DNA from: Neobacillus novalis NBRC 102450
GTDB lineage: Bacteria; Bacillota; Bacilli; Bacillales; Cytobacillaceae
Direction of reading: 5' to 3'
Assembly (NCBI RefSeq): GCF_001591805.1
Contig: NZ_BCVP01000016.1
Coordinates: forward strand, 62,001 to 126,000
Length of the DNA: 64,000 bases
The stretch's first letter is position 1; every line of letters starts with the position of its first letter. Made by a program: the position numbers and the translations under genes. The notes beneath the pieces were generated by a model. It ran no database searches, had not been told where the DNA came from, and worked only from the letters and a program-made list of their open reading frames with translations. Positions 26,207-36,093 of the stretch are shown here, in pieces.

Positions 26207-28588
26207 ATGAACTGGATGAATGAGGAGTTAGTAAAAAATGCCGATGCATGTTACCGGCTGGCTGAGGAGAAGGCTGCTGATTATTTTCAATCACTTTATG
26301 AGCTAGTCATACAAAAGACCTATATCCCAACCCTGACAAAAGATTTTCAATCCTGGAAACAGAACCATATCCATCATCCTTCCTTATTATCCTTTTTTTC
26401 GCGAGGAAAGGGAAAACCTGATTCTCGCGAGTATCACCATTATATTCAATGGCTGGATTACAGAGGCAAACTAGATAATTATCTGGAGCGAAGCATCTCC
26501 TATATTTTCATGCGCGACCTTGGGAAAGGACTTGACTCATCTGACACTAAAAATAGGGTTCGGCGTACAGTTGACAATTTAAAGAACCACTTGACAATTG
26601 ACCGAGGAGATAAAACTGAGTCGTTTAGTATGGCCGGGTTGTACCGATGGGCACAGAAGGAAGGTGTTGAATCCACGATTATCTGGGTATTTGACAAACT
26701 GAAGACTGTTTCCTCCAATATTCCAAAGGGGATGGATGCGGAGCAAGCCCGGCGAAAACTTATTAAAATCATTGCCGGAGTACTGTTGCACGAGTTTGAA
26801 GAGATGGGTTCGGAGCTAGCTGCCGAAGAACGGACTCACAAACTAGATAAGGCAATTAGGCTTGGGTTTGCCTATGGTCTGACCTATCCCTTCATTGACG
26901 ATCTTCTTGATTCAGACGTTTTGTCCGCTAATGAGAAAAAACAATATTCAGATTTGATACGTGCTACACTTATCACAGGAACTGTGCCGAAATTGGGCAA
27001 GTGGACTGGCAGTAACACAAATCTGATCCGGTATATTCATAAAGAACTACGTGAGGCCTTTGAGTATATTAAGGGCTGCCAGGGGGCGGGGTCAAGGAGG
27101 AAATTTTTAGAGCAAGCCTATGTGTTTTTTCATTCCCAAGAAATCGACCGTGTAAAGGATATTTCCAATGAAAATTACACGAATGAAGAGCTTTACATCC
27201 CGATTATTTTAAAATCCTCTTCTTCAAGATTGATTGCCCGTTCGGTACTCAGCGCTCCTGAGGATGAGGGCTTTGATAACCGAACATTCTTTTATGGCAT
27301 TTACAACCAGCTGGCGGATGATTTTGCTGATATGTTTGATGACTTGAAGGACGGTGCAGTGACACCCTACACCTATTATCTGAAACATCATCTAAGGCGC
27401 CCCGATCTTATCAACCCCTTTGAATTATACTGGACGGTCCTTTACAATTTAATCCATAACGTCTATCACTCTGATACCACGACGAGTGAGGTGATGTTGG
27501 ATCGTGCAATTAACGGACTAAAACGTTTTAGGGAACGATTCGGAACCAAACAATACAACGAAGTGATGGAGTTGTTTGCTTCTGGAAATCTGAAATTCAA
27601 AGGTATCATCGAAAAAATGGTTCGGAAAGCGGATGATGTGGATTTCTTAGATAAATTGCTTCGGGACCATATGATGACCATTCTGAAAAATGAACGGAAA
27701 GAGCAGGAAGATTTTTTAGATACGATCGAAATCGTCCGAAATCAGATTAACCACATCTTGCCTATTCCTAAAATCGACCATAATCCTTTGCTGGTAGAGC
27801 CCATCACTGATGCGGCTAATTACAGTTTAAAAGGCGATGGAAAGCGACTCCGCCCAATCGTGGCTTGGGTCATGGGCATTCATGAATACGGATTAAAAAT
27901 TTCTACAATCGAGCCGCTTCTGAAATCATTAGAATATATGCATACCGCCTCACTAATCTTCGATGATCTGCCATCCCAGGATAATGCGTCCATCCGCAGG
28001 GGGCGTCCAACCCTCCATAAGACGTACAACATTGCCATCGCAGAATTAACAGCACTCTTTCTGACCCAGAAGGCTACTGAGGAACAAGCATCAATTGACC
28101 AGTTTGATTCGAAAACAGTGCTGAAGTTGATACAATATTCGGCTCAAATGACAGCAGATATGTGTAGGGGACAGGCGATGGACTTAGATTCCAAAGGGAA
28201 ACCCTTGACACTGGAACAATTGAATCTGATGTGCTTTAATAAAACCGGGATAGGTTTCGAAGCTTCGCTCATCATGCCTGCGATTCTCGCACAGACTAAT
28301 GAATTGGAAATACGTGCCTTGAAAAAATATGCCTACCATACCGGCATCGCGTTTCAGATAAAGGATGATTTGCTTGATGTGGAAGGCGAGCTGTCCAAAC
28401 TCGGCAAATCGATTGGCAAAGATGCTGAAAACAAAAATTCAACCTTTGTGTCAATCCTAGGTCTGGAAGGTGCCAGAAAGGCGATGTGGGAACATTACTG
28501 TCTTGCCATAGACGCGTTGCAAAAGGTGCAGTTAAAGACAACTTTTTTGAAGCATTTATTGAATTATATTGTTAACAGAGATCATTAA
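26207..28588 (+). CDS. Polyprenyl synthetase fused to long N-terminal isoprenoid-synthase-like region
   Basis: A 793-residue protein, more than twice the size of a usual prenyl diphosphate synthase. Residues from about 520 to 793 form a polyprenyl synthetase: GDGKRLRP near 543, first Asp-rich motif DDLPSQDNASIRRGRP near 586, and second motif KDDLLDVEG near 718. The N-terminal 500 residues are helical and carry Asp-rich motifs of their own, FIDDLLDS (near 229) and LADDFADMFDDLKDG (near 369). These suggest a terpene cyclase-like or class I isoprenoid domain, which is an inference. AGAGG precedes the ATG. It is a single-gene unit. Confidence 0.8.
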   Translation: MNWMNEELVKNADACYRLAEEKAADYFQSLYELVIQKTYIPTLTKDFQSWKQNHIHHPSLLSFFSRGKGKPDSREYHHYIQWLDYRGKLDNYLERSISYIFMRDLGKGLDSSDTKNRVRRTVDNLKNHLTIDRGDKTESFSMAGLYRWAQKEGVESTIIWVFDKLKTVSSNIPKGMDAEQARRKLIKIIAGVLLHEFEEMGSELAAEERTHKLDKAIRLGFAYGLTYPFIDDLLDSDVLSANEKKQYSDLIRATLITGTVPKLGKWTGSNTNLIRYIHKELREAFEYIKGCQGAGSRRKFLEQAYVFFHSQEIDRVKDISNENYTNEELYIPIILKSSSSRLIARSVLSAPEDEGFDNRTFFYGIYNQLADDFADMFDDLKDGAVTPYTYYLKHHLRRPDLINPFELYWTVLYNLIHNVYHSDTTTSEVMLDRAINGLKRFRERFGTKQYNEVMELFASGNLKFKGIIEKMVRKADDVDFLDKLLRDHMMTILKNERKEQEDFLDTIEIVRNQINHILPIPKIDHNPLLVEPITDAANYSLKGDGKRLRPIVAWVMGIHEYGLKISTIEPLLKSLEYMHTASLIFDDLPSQDNASIRRGRPTLHKTYNIAIAELTALFLTQKATEEQASIDQFDSKTVLKLIQYSAQMTADMCRGQAMDLDSKGKPLTLEQLNLMCFNKTGIGFEASLIMPAILAQTNELEIRALKKYAYHTGIAFQIKDDLLDVEGELSKLGKSIGKDAENKNSTFVSILGLEGARKAMWEHYCLAIDALQKVQLKTTFLKHLLNYIVNRDH

Positions 28589-28770
28589 ACGGTAGTGATA
28601 TTTAAAAAACTGAAACTGCTTTAAGATTTATAAAGAATGCAGCGATAAAAACGCTAAGAATTTCTTTACAGGATTAGCGATAAAATAAAGGTTGTAAAAG
28701 ATCATCAAAGCTTTTGAACGAAACTAATGATATCCGAGAACGAATGTTCAAAAGAAGTAAAGGAGATACG

Positions 28771-30231
28771 ATGTCAAAAAATACAGGTTGGAACTTCGAT
28801 AACAGTTATGCCCGTCTGCCGAAATCATTCTTTTCCAGCGTCAACCCAACCGCAGTCCGCTCGCCGAAATTGATTATTTTCAATCATCCCTTAGCAAAAT
28901 CCTTGGGGTTGAACGATGGGCCTTTGCGAAGTGAAGAGGGCGCAGCCGTCCTTGCCGGTAATCAAATTCCCGAAGGCGCTTCGCCACTTGCTCAAGCTTA
29001 CGCGGGGCATCAATTTGGGCACTTTACGATGCTAGGGGACGGCAGGGCTATACTGCTTGGCGAGCAGATTACTCCCACAGGTAATCGGGTTGATATTCAG
29101 CTCAAGGGTCCAGGCAGAACACCGTACTCCCGCGGGGGGGATGGTCGTGCGGCCCTGGGACCGATGCTGCGCGAATATATCATCAGCGAAGCCATGCATG
29201 CGCTTGGTATCCCTACCACCCGCGGTCTAGCAGTGGTGACAACCGGTGAGTCAGTAATCCGCGAAACCGAACTGCCTGGTGCGATTCTGACCCGTGTGGC
29301 TGCAAGTCATTTGCGTGTCGCCACCTTTCAATACGTTGCAAAATGGGGCACAGTGGAGGAACTGCGGGTCCTGGCTGACTATACGCTTAGGCGTCATTTT
29401 CCCGACCTTGAAGCTAATGAGAGTCGATATCTTTCATTGCTTCAGGAAGTGATTAAGCGTCAGGCCATGTTAATCGCCAAATGGCAGCTAGTTGGTTTTA
29501 TCCACGGGGTGATGAATACCGATAACATGGCAATAAGTGGTGAAACGATTGACTATGGTCCATGCGCCTTTTTGGATGAATACGACCCGGAAACAGTATT
29601 TAGTTCTATTGACAGACATGGCCGTTATGCTTATGGCAATCAGCCATATATAGGCGGGTGGAATCTCGCCCGCTTTGCCGAAACCCTCTTGCCGCTGCTG
29701 CATGATGATCAGGATCAGGCTGTTAACCTTGCCCAGGCTGCGATTTCAGATTATATGGAGCAGTATAAGAGTAATTGGCTTGCGGGCATGAGGGCGAAAC
29801 TAGGAATATTTAATGAAGAGGCAGAGGACGAATCCCTATTTGAAAACCTTCTCACTATGATGCAGAAGTATCGTGCGGACTATACCAATACCTTCAGCGC
29901 ATTATCCTTTGAAAGATATGAGGATATGGTTCTGTTTGGAACCACGGAATTTGCTCAGTGGAATGAACAGTGGCAGGCAAGGAAAGAAAGGCAGGAGGAA
30001 TCGAAAGCCTTCTCGATTCAGTTGATGCAAAACAGCAATCCGGCGCTTATCCCACGGAACCACCGGGTAGAAGAGGCAATTGAAGCCGCAGTGCAACATG
30101 GAGACTATAGTGTGATGGAGAAGCTTCTTGATGTTCTTTCAAACCCCTTTGCGCACACGAGCGAACAGGCTGTTTACTCCACACTTCCTGCGCCATCAGG
30201 CCAGCCTTACCGGACCTTTTGCGGGACATGA
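28771..30231 (+). CDS. selO: Protein adenylyltransferase SelO (YdiU/UPF0061)
   Basis: A 486-residue pseudokinase-fold enzyme that transfers AMP from ATP to Ser, Thr or Tyr of proteins, linked to redox stress. Family segments are [31 protein letters not shown] and [20 protein letters not shown], which supplies metal-site residues. The end PYRTFCGT includes the conserved C-terminal Cys. It starts at ATG 28771 after AAAGGAGA. A longer frame upstream has no comparable signal. Own terminator at 30258. Confidence 0.95.
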   Translation: MSKNTGWNFDNSYARLPKSFFSSVNPTAVRSPKLIIFNHPLAKSLGLNDGPLRSEEGAAVLAGNQIPEGASPLAQAYAGHQFGHFTMLGDGRAILLGEQITPTGNRVDIQLKGPGRTPYSRGGDGRAALGPMLREYIISEAMHALGIPTTRGLAVVTTGESVIRETELPGAILTRVAASHLRVATFQYVAKWGTVEELRVLADYTLRRHFPDLEANESRYLSLLQEVIKRQAMLIAKWQLVGFIHGVMNTDNMAISGETIDYGPCAFLDEYDPETVFSSIDRHGRYAYGNQPYIGGWNLARFAETLLPLLHDDQDQAVNLAQAAISDYMEQYKSNWLAGMRAKLGIFNEEAEDESLFENLLTMMQKYRADYTNTFSALSFERYEDMVLFGTTEFAQWNEQWQARKERQEESKAFSIQLMQNSNPALIPRNHRVEEAIEAAVQHGDYSVMEKLLDVLSNPFAHTSEQAVYSTLPAPSGQPYRTFCGT

Positions 30232-30257
30232 TTGCTTTTAAACTTGAAATAGAACGT

Positions 30258-30293
30258 AAAAAGGTTTAGTCAAATGCGGACTAAACCTTTTTC
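30258..30293 (+). terminator. Terminator of selO
   Basis: AAAAAGGTTTAGTC and GACTAAACCTTTTT form a 14-bp stem with a 7-nt loop, followed by C and a short T-rich tail. Confidence 0.85.
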
Positions 30294-30367
30294 TTATGGT
30301 AAAATTAACCTATATAATGCCAGGGAATATGCTCAGGTGCACTTAACCATTGATAGGAGGGGGAAAG

Positions 30368-31273
30368 GTGAGGGTTGTTATTGCTGGCGGTTCAGGATTT
30401 ATCGGACAGAAATTGACAGACATGCTCCTAAGCGCGGGGCATCAAATTGTTATTTTAACAAGGAAGGATATGCAGCCTGCTGGGAATGCGACGTACGTTA
30501 AGTGGCTTGAGGAAGGTACTTATCCGGAAAAAGAAATAAAAAATGCTGATGTATTTATTAATTTAGCGGGTGTTTCCATAAATGATGGCAGATGGACTAC
30601 AAACCATCAGAAACAAATTTACGACAGCAGGATGAAAGCAACAGACGAGTTATTAAGAATAATCGCAGCTTTGCCTGACAAGCCTTCTGTACTAATCAAT
30701 GCCAGTGCAATCGGCATTTACCCGGCATCGATACATACTATATATACGGAAAATTCACCAGAACCGGCCAATGATTTTCTCGGCAAGACGGTACTTGACT
30801 GGGAAAACAAAGCGAAACAGGCAGAAGCAGATGGAATTCGTGTCGTCTTTATGAGATTCGGAGTTGTGCTTGGCAAGGAAGGCGGCGCACTTCCTCTAAT
30901 GGCACTACCCTATAAATTGTTCGTAGGCGGGACAGTTGGTTCGGGGGAACAGTGGGTATCATGGGTGCATGTGATGGATGTTGTCCGTGCTATTTACTTT
31001 GCCATTGAGCATGACAAATTAAGTGGACCTATAAATGTCACTTCGCCGTCTCCGATCCAGATGAAGGATTTTGGTAAAACCATTGGCTCAGTATTACATC
31101 GTCCCCATTGGTTGCCCGTTCCTTCATTTGCTATGAAAATAGTTCTCGGTCAAAAAAGCGCACTTGTTCTTGAAGGGCAGCATGTTGTTCCAAGAGTGTT
31201 ATTAGAAGAACGGTTTGAGTTCTTGTTCCCTTCACTCCATAACGCTTTGGAAGATCTACTTAAAAAAAAATGA
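30368..31273 (+). CDS. TIGR01777-family NAD-dependent epimerase/dehydratase
   Basis: A 301-residue Rossmann protein. VVIAGGSGFIGQKL is the dinucleotide motif. FINLAGVSINDGRWT and the later VSWVHVMDVVRAI are signatures of the TIGR01777 (YfcH/YfhF/SDR39U1) group. It starts at GTG 30368, six nt after AGGAGGGGG. The substrate of this family is not established. It is converging on the MFS gene at 31310. Confidence 0.88.
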   Translation: MRVVIAGGSGFIGQKLTDMLLSAGHQIVILTRKDMQPAGNATYVKWLEEGTYPEKEIKNADVFINLAGVSINDGRWTTNHQKQIYDSRMKATDELLRIIAALPDKPSVLINASAIGIYPASIHTIYTENSPEPANDFLGKTVLDWENKAKQAEADGIRVVFMRFGVVLGKEGGALPLMALPYKLFVGGTVGSGEQWVSWVHVMDVVRAIYFAIEHDKLSGPINVTSPSPIQMKDFGKTIGSVLHRPHWLPVPSFAMKIVLGQKSALVLEGQHVVPRVLLEERFEFLFPSLHNALEDLLKKK

Positions 31274-31275
31274 AA

Positions 31276-31301
31276 AAGGATCTGCATTAAGGCAGATCCT
31301 T
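31276..31301 (-). terminator. Terminator of the MFS gene
   Basis: AAGGATCTGC and GCAGATCCTT pair with a 6-nt loop. Read on the minus strand the stem runs into a T-rich tract. Confidence 0.75.
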
Positions 31302-31309
31302 AATTGATA

Positions 31310-32554
31310 TCAATGGCCAGCACTAGCCTGATCGACATGTTTCACATGTTGATGATTCATGCCAATAAATAGCACGGAAATCAGTACAAATGCTGCACCA
31401 ACAATAAAGGGAACATGCGGGTTGTACCATTCAGCCAATTTACCTGCAAGAAAGGGTGCAATCGCTCCGCCAAGGAAACGCAGGAAGCTATAGGCTGCAG
31501 ATGCTGTTGAGCGTTCAACAGGGGCTGAGTTCATAACGGCCGTTGTAATTAACGTATTGTTATTTCCTAATAATGCCCCAGCTAAAATAACCGCGGTGAT
31601 AACGACCCATTGAGTTGACGTCCAGATACCCATTACTAAAAGTAGGAGAGCAAATAAGACCAACATAAGGCACATGGATTTAATCGTTCCGAACGATTGT
31701 TGAAGTTTTGGCGCCATGAAAACAGAGGTGACGGCGAGCAATAACCCCCAACCTAGGAAGACAAAGCCTAAACCATGTTCATCTAATCCCAATACGAACG
31801 GTGCGTAAGCAAGCAGGGTGAAGAAGCCAAAGTTGTAAAGGGCTGCTGCTATTCCGAATGTTAAAAGCGAACGGTGTTTTAAAGCACGGAACGGATCCAG
31901 TAAGGATGTTTTGGTTTTTACTGTCGATTTGGAATTCGATTTTGGCATTAATATGGAAAGGCCAATAAAGGCAATGACCATCAATGTTGCCACACCAAGA
32001 AACGGGCCTCTCCATGACATGCCGCCTAACCAGCCGCCAAGCAGTGGTCCAACGGAAATGCCAAGTCCAATTGCGGCTTCATATAAAATGATGGCTTTTG
32101 CTGTTCCGCTATTTGAGAGTGACACAATTGCGGCAAGAGAGGTGGCGACAAACAGGGCATTGCCCAGACCCCAGCCTCCGCGTAGACCGACGAGTGTCCA
32201 GATATTATTCGATGCTCCCCCAAGGGCTGAAAATAACGCAATAATGATAATACCAGTTAGGAGTGTCCATTTGACTCCAATCCTAGATGAAATGGCACCG
32301 GTGATAAGCATTGCTACTGCCATTACAGCGTTGTAGCTAGTGAAAAGCAAGGTTACCTCACTCTGTGAGGCGTCTAATTGTTTGGCGATGGCCGGCAAAA
32401 TCGGATCAACAAGTCCAAGCCCCATGAAAGCGATAATACAGGCAAAAAAGACGGCCCATACTGCTTTAGGCTGTTTTAGAAGACTCGGATTTACTTGGGC
32501 TGCAGAAAGTGCTTTTGCCTGAGCTGCCGGAGCAGATTGTGTTCTAACTGACAT
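31310..32554 (-). CDS. MFS multidrug-type efflux transporter
   Basis: A 414-residue, twelve-segment major facilitator protein. ALVDPILPAIAK-type loop residues (GLGLVDPILPAIAKQLDAS) are typical of drug:H+ antiporters, followed by SSRIGVKWTLLTG. It starts at ATG 32554 after GAAGAGGGGAAA. The frame is open further but without a ribosome binding site. It lies 67 nt downstream of a CBS-domain gene that has a strong operator-bearing promoter, so MarR control of both is likely. Confidence 0.85.
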   Translation of the reverse strand: MSVRTQSAPAAQAKALSAAQVNPSLLKQPKAVWAVFFACIIAFMGLGLVDPILPAIAKQLDASQSEVTLLFTSYNAVMAVAMLITGAISSRIGVKWTLLTGIIIIALFSALGGASNNIWTLVGLRGGWGLGNALFVATSLAAIVSLSNSGTAKAIILYEAAIGLGISVGPLLGGWLGGMSWRGPFLGVATLMVIAFIGLSILMPKSNSKSTVKTKTSLLDPFRALKHRSLLTFGIAAALYNFGFFTLLAYAPFVLGLDEHGLGFVFLGWGLLLAVTSVFMAPKLQQSFGTIKSMCLMLVLFALLLLVMGIWTSTQWVVITAVILAGALLGNNNTLITTAVMNSAPVERSTASAAYSFLRFLGGAIAPFLAGKLAEWYNPHVPFIVGAAFVLISVLFIGMNHQHVKHVDQASAGH

Positions 32555-32621
32555 AGTATTTCCCCTCTTCGGTAAAAAAAAAATTTCCAAAAAACGATTA
32601 AAGATGTGAGCAAAGCCACTT

Positions 32622-33077
32622 TTACAGCAGGGCTTTAAAGGAATGCCTGATGACATCGCCACGGCTAATAATTCCGACCAATACTCCATTCCGTTCGACA
32701 GGAAGTTTTTTAATTTGTCTTTTTCCTAGAATCGCAGCAATGTTCTCCAATTTCTCATCCCAGGCGACTTTAATAACCTTTTTATTGGCAATTTCAAGCA
32801 CATTTAAATTTAGTATTCTTTGTTCTCGTTCCTGGAAATCTTCGATATCTCCCTTTATCACGAAGGTGTAGTAGATTGCGTCCACAATCCGATCATCATG
32901 TTTGCCGATGTAACGCATTATATCCCCATCAGTTACGAAGGCAATAATTTCGTTTCTGTCGTTAACCACGGGAAGTCCACTGATACGATACTCAATAAAT
33001 TTTTCGATGACGGAACGGACTGTGTCGGTTTCCTTCACCTTATGAACTTGGCTAATCATGATTTCATGCGCGAGCAT
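32622..33077 (-). CDS. Tandem CBS-domain protein
   Basis: A 151-residue protein made of two CBS motifs. The first covers about residues 5-60 (RISGLPVVNDRNEIIAFVTD), the second about 95-150 (IKKLPVERNGVLVGIISRGD). CBS pairs bind adenine nucleotides and act as sensors. Its promoter (33144-33171) is the clearest in this region and overlaps palindromic operators. It precedes the MFS gene on the same strand and is divergent from a MarR regulator. Confidence 0.9.
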   Translation of the reverse strand: MLAHEIMISQVHKVKETDTVRSVIEKFIEYRISGLPVVNDRNEIIAFVTDGDIMRYIGKHDDRIVDAIYYTFVIKGDIEDFQEREQRILNLNVLEIANKKVIKVAWDEKLENIAAILGKRQIKKLPVERNGVLVGIISRGDVIRHSFKALL

Positions 33078-33116
33078 ATTAAATCCCCCAATAATGAATT
33101 TCCTTCTTTTTCAAAA

Positions 33117-33171
33117 GGTTGTATGATGAAACTATATGTTTGTATTATACAACCATTTTTCACTATGTCAA
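33117..33171 (-). promoter_or_regulatory. CBS gene promoter with paired MarR-type operators
   Basis: On the minus strand TTGACA (33171-33166) and TATAAT (33149-33144) have a 16-nt spacer. The -10 is inside the perfect palindrome TTGTATNATACAA (33140-33152). A second copy, GGTTGTATGATGAAAC (33117-33132), repeats the left half GGTTGTAT in inverted orientation. A MarR gene lies 200 nt away and divergent. Repression by that MarR protein is inferred. Confidence 0.8.
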
Positions 33172-33351
33172 TAGCGTTTTTGTATAATAGCATTTCCATT
33201 TTGAAATTGAATTATTATTAATGAACAAGGAAATTTTTTCGCAAGCAATGATTCAATTCCAACCCTCAGCATTTCCTAGAGATTACAAAGATATTAGTAA
33301 TTATGATATTATAGGGCTAGCAAATACGGTTAACAGTGAGGAAGTTATAAC

Positions 33352-33780
33352 ATGAATGAACATGTGTTGGAAATAATTGAACTGGAACTGGCCATCTTGA
33401 TTCGCCGGACCACGTCAATTTCATCCCATAAAAAATTCGGCAATCTGGACCGATCTGCCTATCTATTACTACACCAAATCATCTCCAATGGGGCAGCGGG
33501 GGTAAAGGCATTGGCTGGTGAATTCCAATTGGATATTTCCACAGTAAGCAGGCAAACTGCAGCTCTTGAGCAAAAAGGATATGTATACAGAATACCTGAT
33601 CCACTAGATGGAAGAGCGTACTCTCTCCAAATTACGGAATTGGGAAAAAAGGAATACACTGAAAACAAACATGCACGATTGACAAGAATTGTGGAAGTTT
33701 TGGAAAGTTGGTCTGAGGAAGAAAGCAAAGTATTCGGAAAACTATTAAAAAAGTTTAATCAATCCGCCATTCAGAAGTAG
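33352..33780 (+). CDS. MarR-family transcriptional regulator
   Basis: A 142-residue winged-helix regulator. The recognition region is LAGEFQLDISTVSRQTAALE, and the wing is YRIPDPLDGRAYSLQITELG with the conserved Asp-x-Arg. Helices at both ends form the dimer. GTGAGGAAG precedes the ATG. It is divergent from the CBS/MFS genes, whose promoter carries MarR-like palindromes. Confidence 0.92.
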   Translation: MNEHVLEIIELELAILIRRTTSISSHKKFGNLDRSAYLLLHQIISNGAAGVKALAGEFQLDISTVSRQTAALEQKGYVYRIPDPLDGRAYSLQITELGKKEYTENKHARLTRIVEVLESWSEEESKVFGKLLKKFNQSAIQK

Positions 33781-33884
33781 GAGGGAAAGGAAAAGTTGGA
33801 TAAGCAAGGAGTTATTTCTGCAAATTTGAGATAACTGCGTTTAAAAATAATTTCCGAAAAATTACTTATTAGGAAGGAATAACA

Positions 33885-34544
33885 TTGATACTAACTACAA
33901 TCTTATTTACTGCCATTTTTTTAAGTGGAATTTATTATTTAATCCGAAATCTTTTCAATTTGAAAAAAGCAGCTGAGCTCTCAAAAGATGCGCTTTATCC
34001 ATTGACTGAGAGTGAGTTTGCAGGCATCATTATCCCACATGAATGGAAACAGATGGAGCCCCTTACAAAAAACACGAAGTCCTATCGATATGTAGTATGG
34101 GGAACGGTTGCTGCCCTTGTATTATTAACTGCCCTTTTGGTGATTGTCCTTACTACCAATTGGATAGACTCTTCCTATTTTAGTTTGGCCTATTTGTTTT
34201 TCGCGATCATTAGCTCAATTCGGCATCGCGGGAATTTATTTATTTTACCAAAAGGAATCGTTCTTAATGGAAAATATTTTACCTACAGTCAAATTAAAAA
34301 TTATGAGACTGAGCAAATCGTCCGATGGCATGACTTATATGGTCTCGATCAGAAGGTAAACAACGCCTATAAATTAACAATTCGTCTGAAAAGGAATCTG
34401 TTTCATTCGAATTTCCTTGTGATAGGAAATTCTGCACAACTTGAACAAATTTGTACATTATTAAATCAGAAAGGGGTTCTGTGTGAAACAAACCTTTCTA
34501 AACAATTGGGAGGAAACAAGAATGAATATGATAGATTTAATTAA
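33885..34544 (+). CDS. Membrane protein, unknown
   Basis: A 219-residue protein with a membrane segment at the N-terminus (ILTTILFTAIFLSGIYYLI) and two more near residues 70-110. A cytoplasmic domain of strands follows from about residue 125 (LFILPKGIVLNGKYFTYSQI). The layout resembles PH-like DUF5673/YcxB-type proteins, but I am not sure. It starts at TTG 33885 after AGGAAGGA. Its end overlaps the nitroreductase start by 23 nt. Confidence 0.65.
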   Translation: MILTTILFTAIFLSGIYYLIRNLFNLKKAAELSKDALYPLTESEFAGIIIPHEWKQMEPLTKNTKSYRYVVWGTVAALVLLTALLVIVLTTNWIDSSYFSLAYLFFAIISSIRHRGNLFILPKGIVLNGKYFTYSQIKNYETEQIVRWHDLYGLDQKVNNAYKLTIRLKRNLFHSNFLVIGNSAQLEQICTLLNQKGVLCETNLSKQLGGNKNEYDRFN

Positions 34545-35007
34545 ATCACGCCGGAATATAAAAAATTTTAAGACAGATCAGGTCGATGAGACCCTGATAA
34601 AAATCTGGTTAGAGGCCGCTGCGATGGCACCCAATCACCGTATGACTGAGCCGTGGGAAATTTATTTTATCGGTCCAGAAACAAGAGGGAAATTAAATCA
34701 TAAAACAAATTTTGGAAACGCACCTACTTTAATGGCAGTGTTATCAAGACACGGGGCAACCAAGGTTGAAGCCGAAGAAAATGCCGCTGCAACTGCCTGT
34801 TTTATCCAAAATTTTAATTTAGCTGCATGGTCCGAAGGAGTGGGGACATTTTGGTCTTCCATAGGGATAACAGAACAAAAACGTGCGCTTCTAAACGTAC
34901 CTGATAATTATGATTTGCTTGGTGTTCTTGCTGTTGGTTACCCGGAGATGATCCCAGATCCTAAACCACGAACACCGATTGAAAATAAACTCAAGTATTT
35001 ACCATAA
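34522..35007 (+). CDS. Nitroreductase-family flavoprotein
   Basis: A 161-residue small nitroreductase. The N-terminal IKSRRNIKNFKTDQVDE contains the FMN-binding Arg residues. AAAMAPNHRMTEPWEIYFIG and LLGVLAVGYPEMIPDPKPR are conserved family regions. It starts at ATG 34522 after GGAGGAAAC. It probably uses FMN and NAD(P)H to reduce nitro compounds or quinones. It is coupled to the overlapping membrane protein gene. Confidence 0.88.
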   Translation: MNMIDLIKSRRNIKNFKTDQVDETLIKIWLEAAAMAPNHRMTEPWEIYFIGPETRGKLNHKTNFGNAPTLMAVLSRHGATKVEAEENAAATACFIQNFNLAAWSEGVGTFWSSIGITEQKRALLNVPDNYDLLGVLAVGYPEMIPDPKPRTPIENKLKYLP

Positions 35008-35065
35008 AAATTGATTTATATGTAGAGGGGTTCTAACCGACCGAAAGCCTTCAAATAGAAAGAAA

Positions 35066-35094
35066 ACGGTCGCCAATAGGGCTATTGGCGGCCG
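35066..35094. repeat. Short inverted repeat after nitroreductase
   Basis: CGGTCGCCAATAG and CTATTGGCGGCCG form a stem with a one-base centre and one mismatch. No T-run follows, so terminator function is uncertain. Confidence 0.5.
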
Positions 35095-35163
35095 TAACGG
35101 CTAATCCATCAATTTCTAATTTTCAAGCGCCCAGGGGACTCTCCCGATTGTCTAGAGTCTTGG

Positions 35164-35937
35164 TTAAATTAGCTTAAATCCACTCACTAATATCATTAAA
35201 GCCATGATCGTTCTTAATGGTTTTGCTGGTAATTTAGATGATAAGGTACTTCCTAATATGACACCCGGGATGGATCCTACTAAAAGGTTTAACATTAAAA
35301 GGTAATCTACATTACCAATCCCGGCATGCATCATCCCAGCGGCAGAAACCAATAAGAAAGCATGAGTAATATCCGTTCCGACTAACTCTGAGGGACTCAT
35401 CCTAAATAAATAAAGCATTGCTAAGGCGAACAATGACCCAGATCCAATGGAGGTTAAACCAACAATAAAGCCCAATATTGCGCCAATTGCAATCGTAAGG
35501 GACCGTTTTTCATAGATTGACTTTAACTGTAGACGATTCCATTCCAATTTATTTTTCATAAACGTTTTAATTAATGTAGTCAATGCCACTAATATTAATA
35601 CGTATCCTAATGCATGTTTAATCACTTGTTCCTCATTATGAAAAAAGGAATCAAATAAATGGAGAATCCCAACTGCACAAATAGCACTTGGAATACTTCC
35701 GATCGCCAGGTACTTAACCAACTTGAGATTAATCGTCTTTTGCCGCCAATGCTGGAAAGAACCAAAAAACTTCGTGATCGAATTGTAAACAAGATCCGTT
35801 CCTACAGCGATGGATGGACTTATTCCTAATAAAATTAATACTGGTGTTAAAAGGGCAGCACCTCCCACTCCAGTTAATCCGACCATAAAGCCAATTAAAA
35901 GCCCCATTACGATGATTCCAATACTCACAAGGCACAC
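35164..35937 (-). CDS. TauE/SafE-family sulfite/anion exporter
   Basis: A 257-residue, seven- or eight-segment membrane protein. The duplicated motif GFMVGLTGVGGAALLTPVL and GFIVGLTSIGSGSLFALAM is the TauE/SafE signature, each followed by VGTDL/VGTDI. Members move sulfite, sulfoacetate or other organosulfur anions. Here it is within 4 kb of the sulfite-producing and sulfolactate genes, so a link to that pathway is plausible but not proven. Confidence 0.9.
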   Translation of the reverse strand: MCLVSIGIIVMGLLIGFMVGLTGVGGAALLTPVLILLGISPSIAVGTDLVYNSITKFFGSFQHWRQKTINLKLVKYLAIGSIPSAICAVGILHLFDSFFHNEEQVIKHALGYVLILVALTTLIKTFMKNKLEWNRLQLKSIYEKRSLTIAIGAILGFIVGLTSIGSGSLFALAMLYLFRMSPSELVGTDITHAFLLVSAAGMMHAGIGNVDYLLMLNLLVGSIPGVILGSTLSSKLPAKPLRTIMALMILVSGFKLI

Positions 35938-36044
35938 ACTCCAAATTTCTCTAAACTACATTACAAAATAATTTATGATGTAGGTAAATGCCTTGTTACT
36001 GGTTGAAGCGCCCGTTTTGCATGTTGGGCACCTGGAATTCATAT

Positions 36045-36093
36045 GAAAAAAAAGAGCAATTCAGCAAGGTCTAACGAGGCTGCGGCTGCTCTT
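36045..36093 (-). terminator. Terminator of the YIEGIA-family gene
   Basis: AAGAGCA (36052) and TGCTCTT (36087) form the base of an imperfect stem. On the minus strand a run of eight T follows. The stem includes the stop codon of the gene at 36092. Confidence 0.7.
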
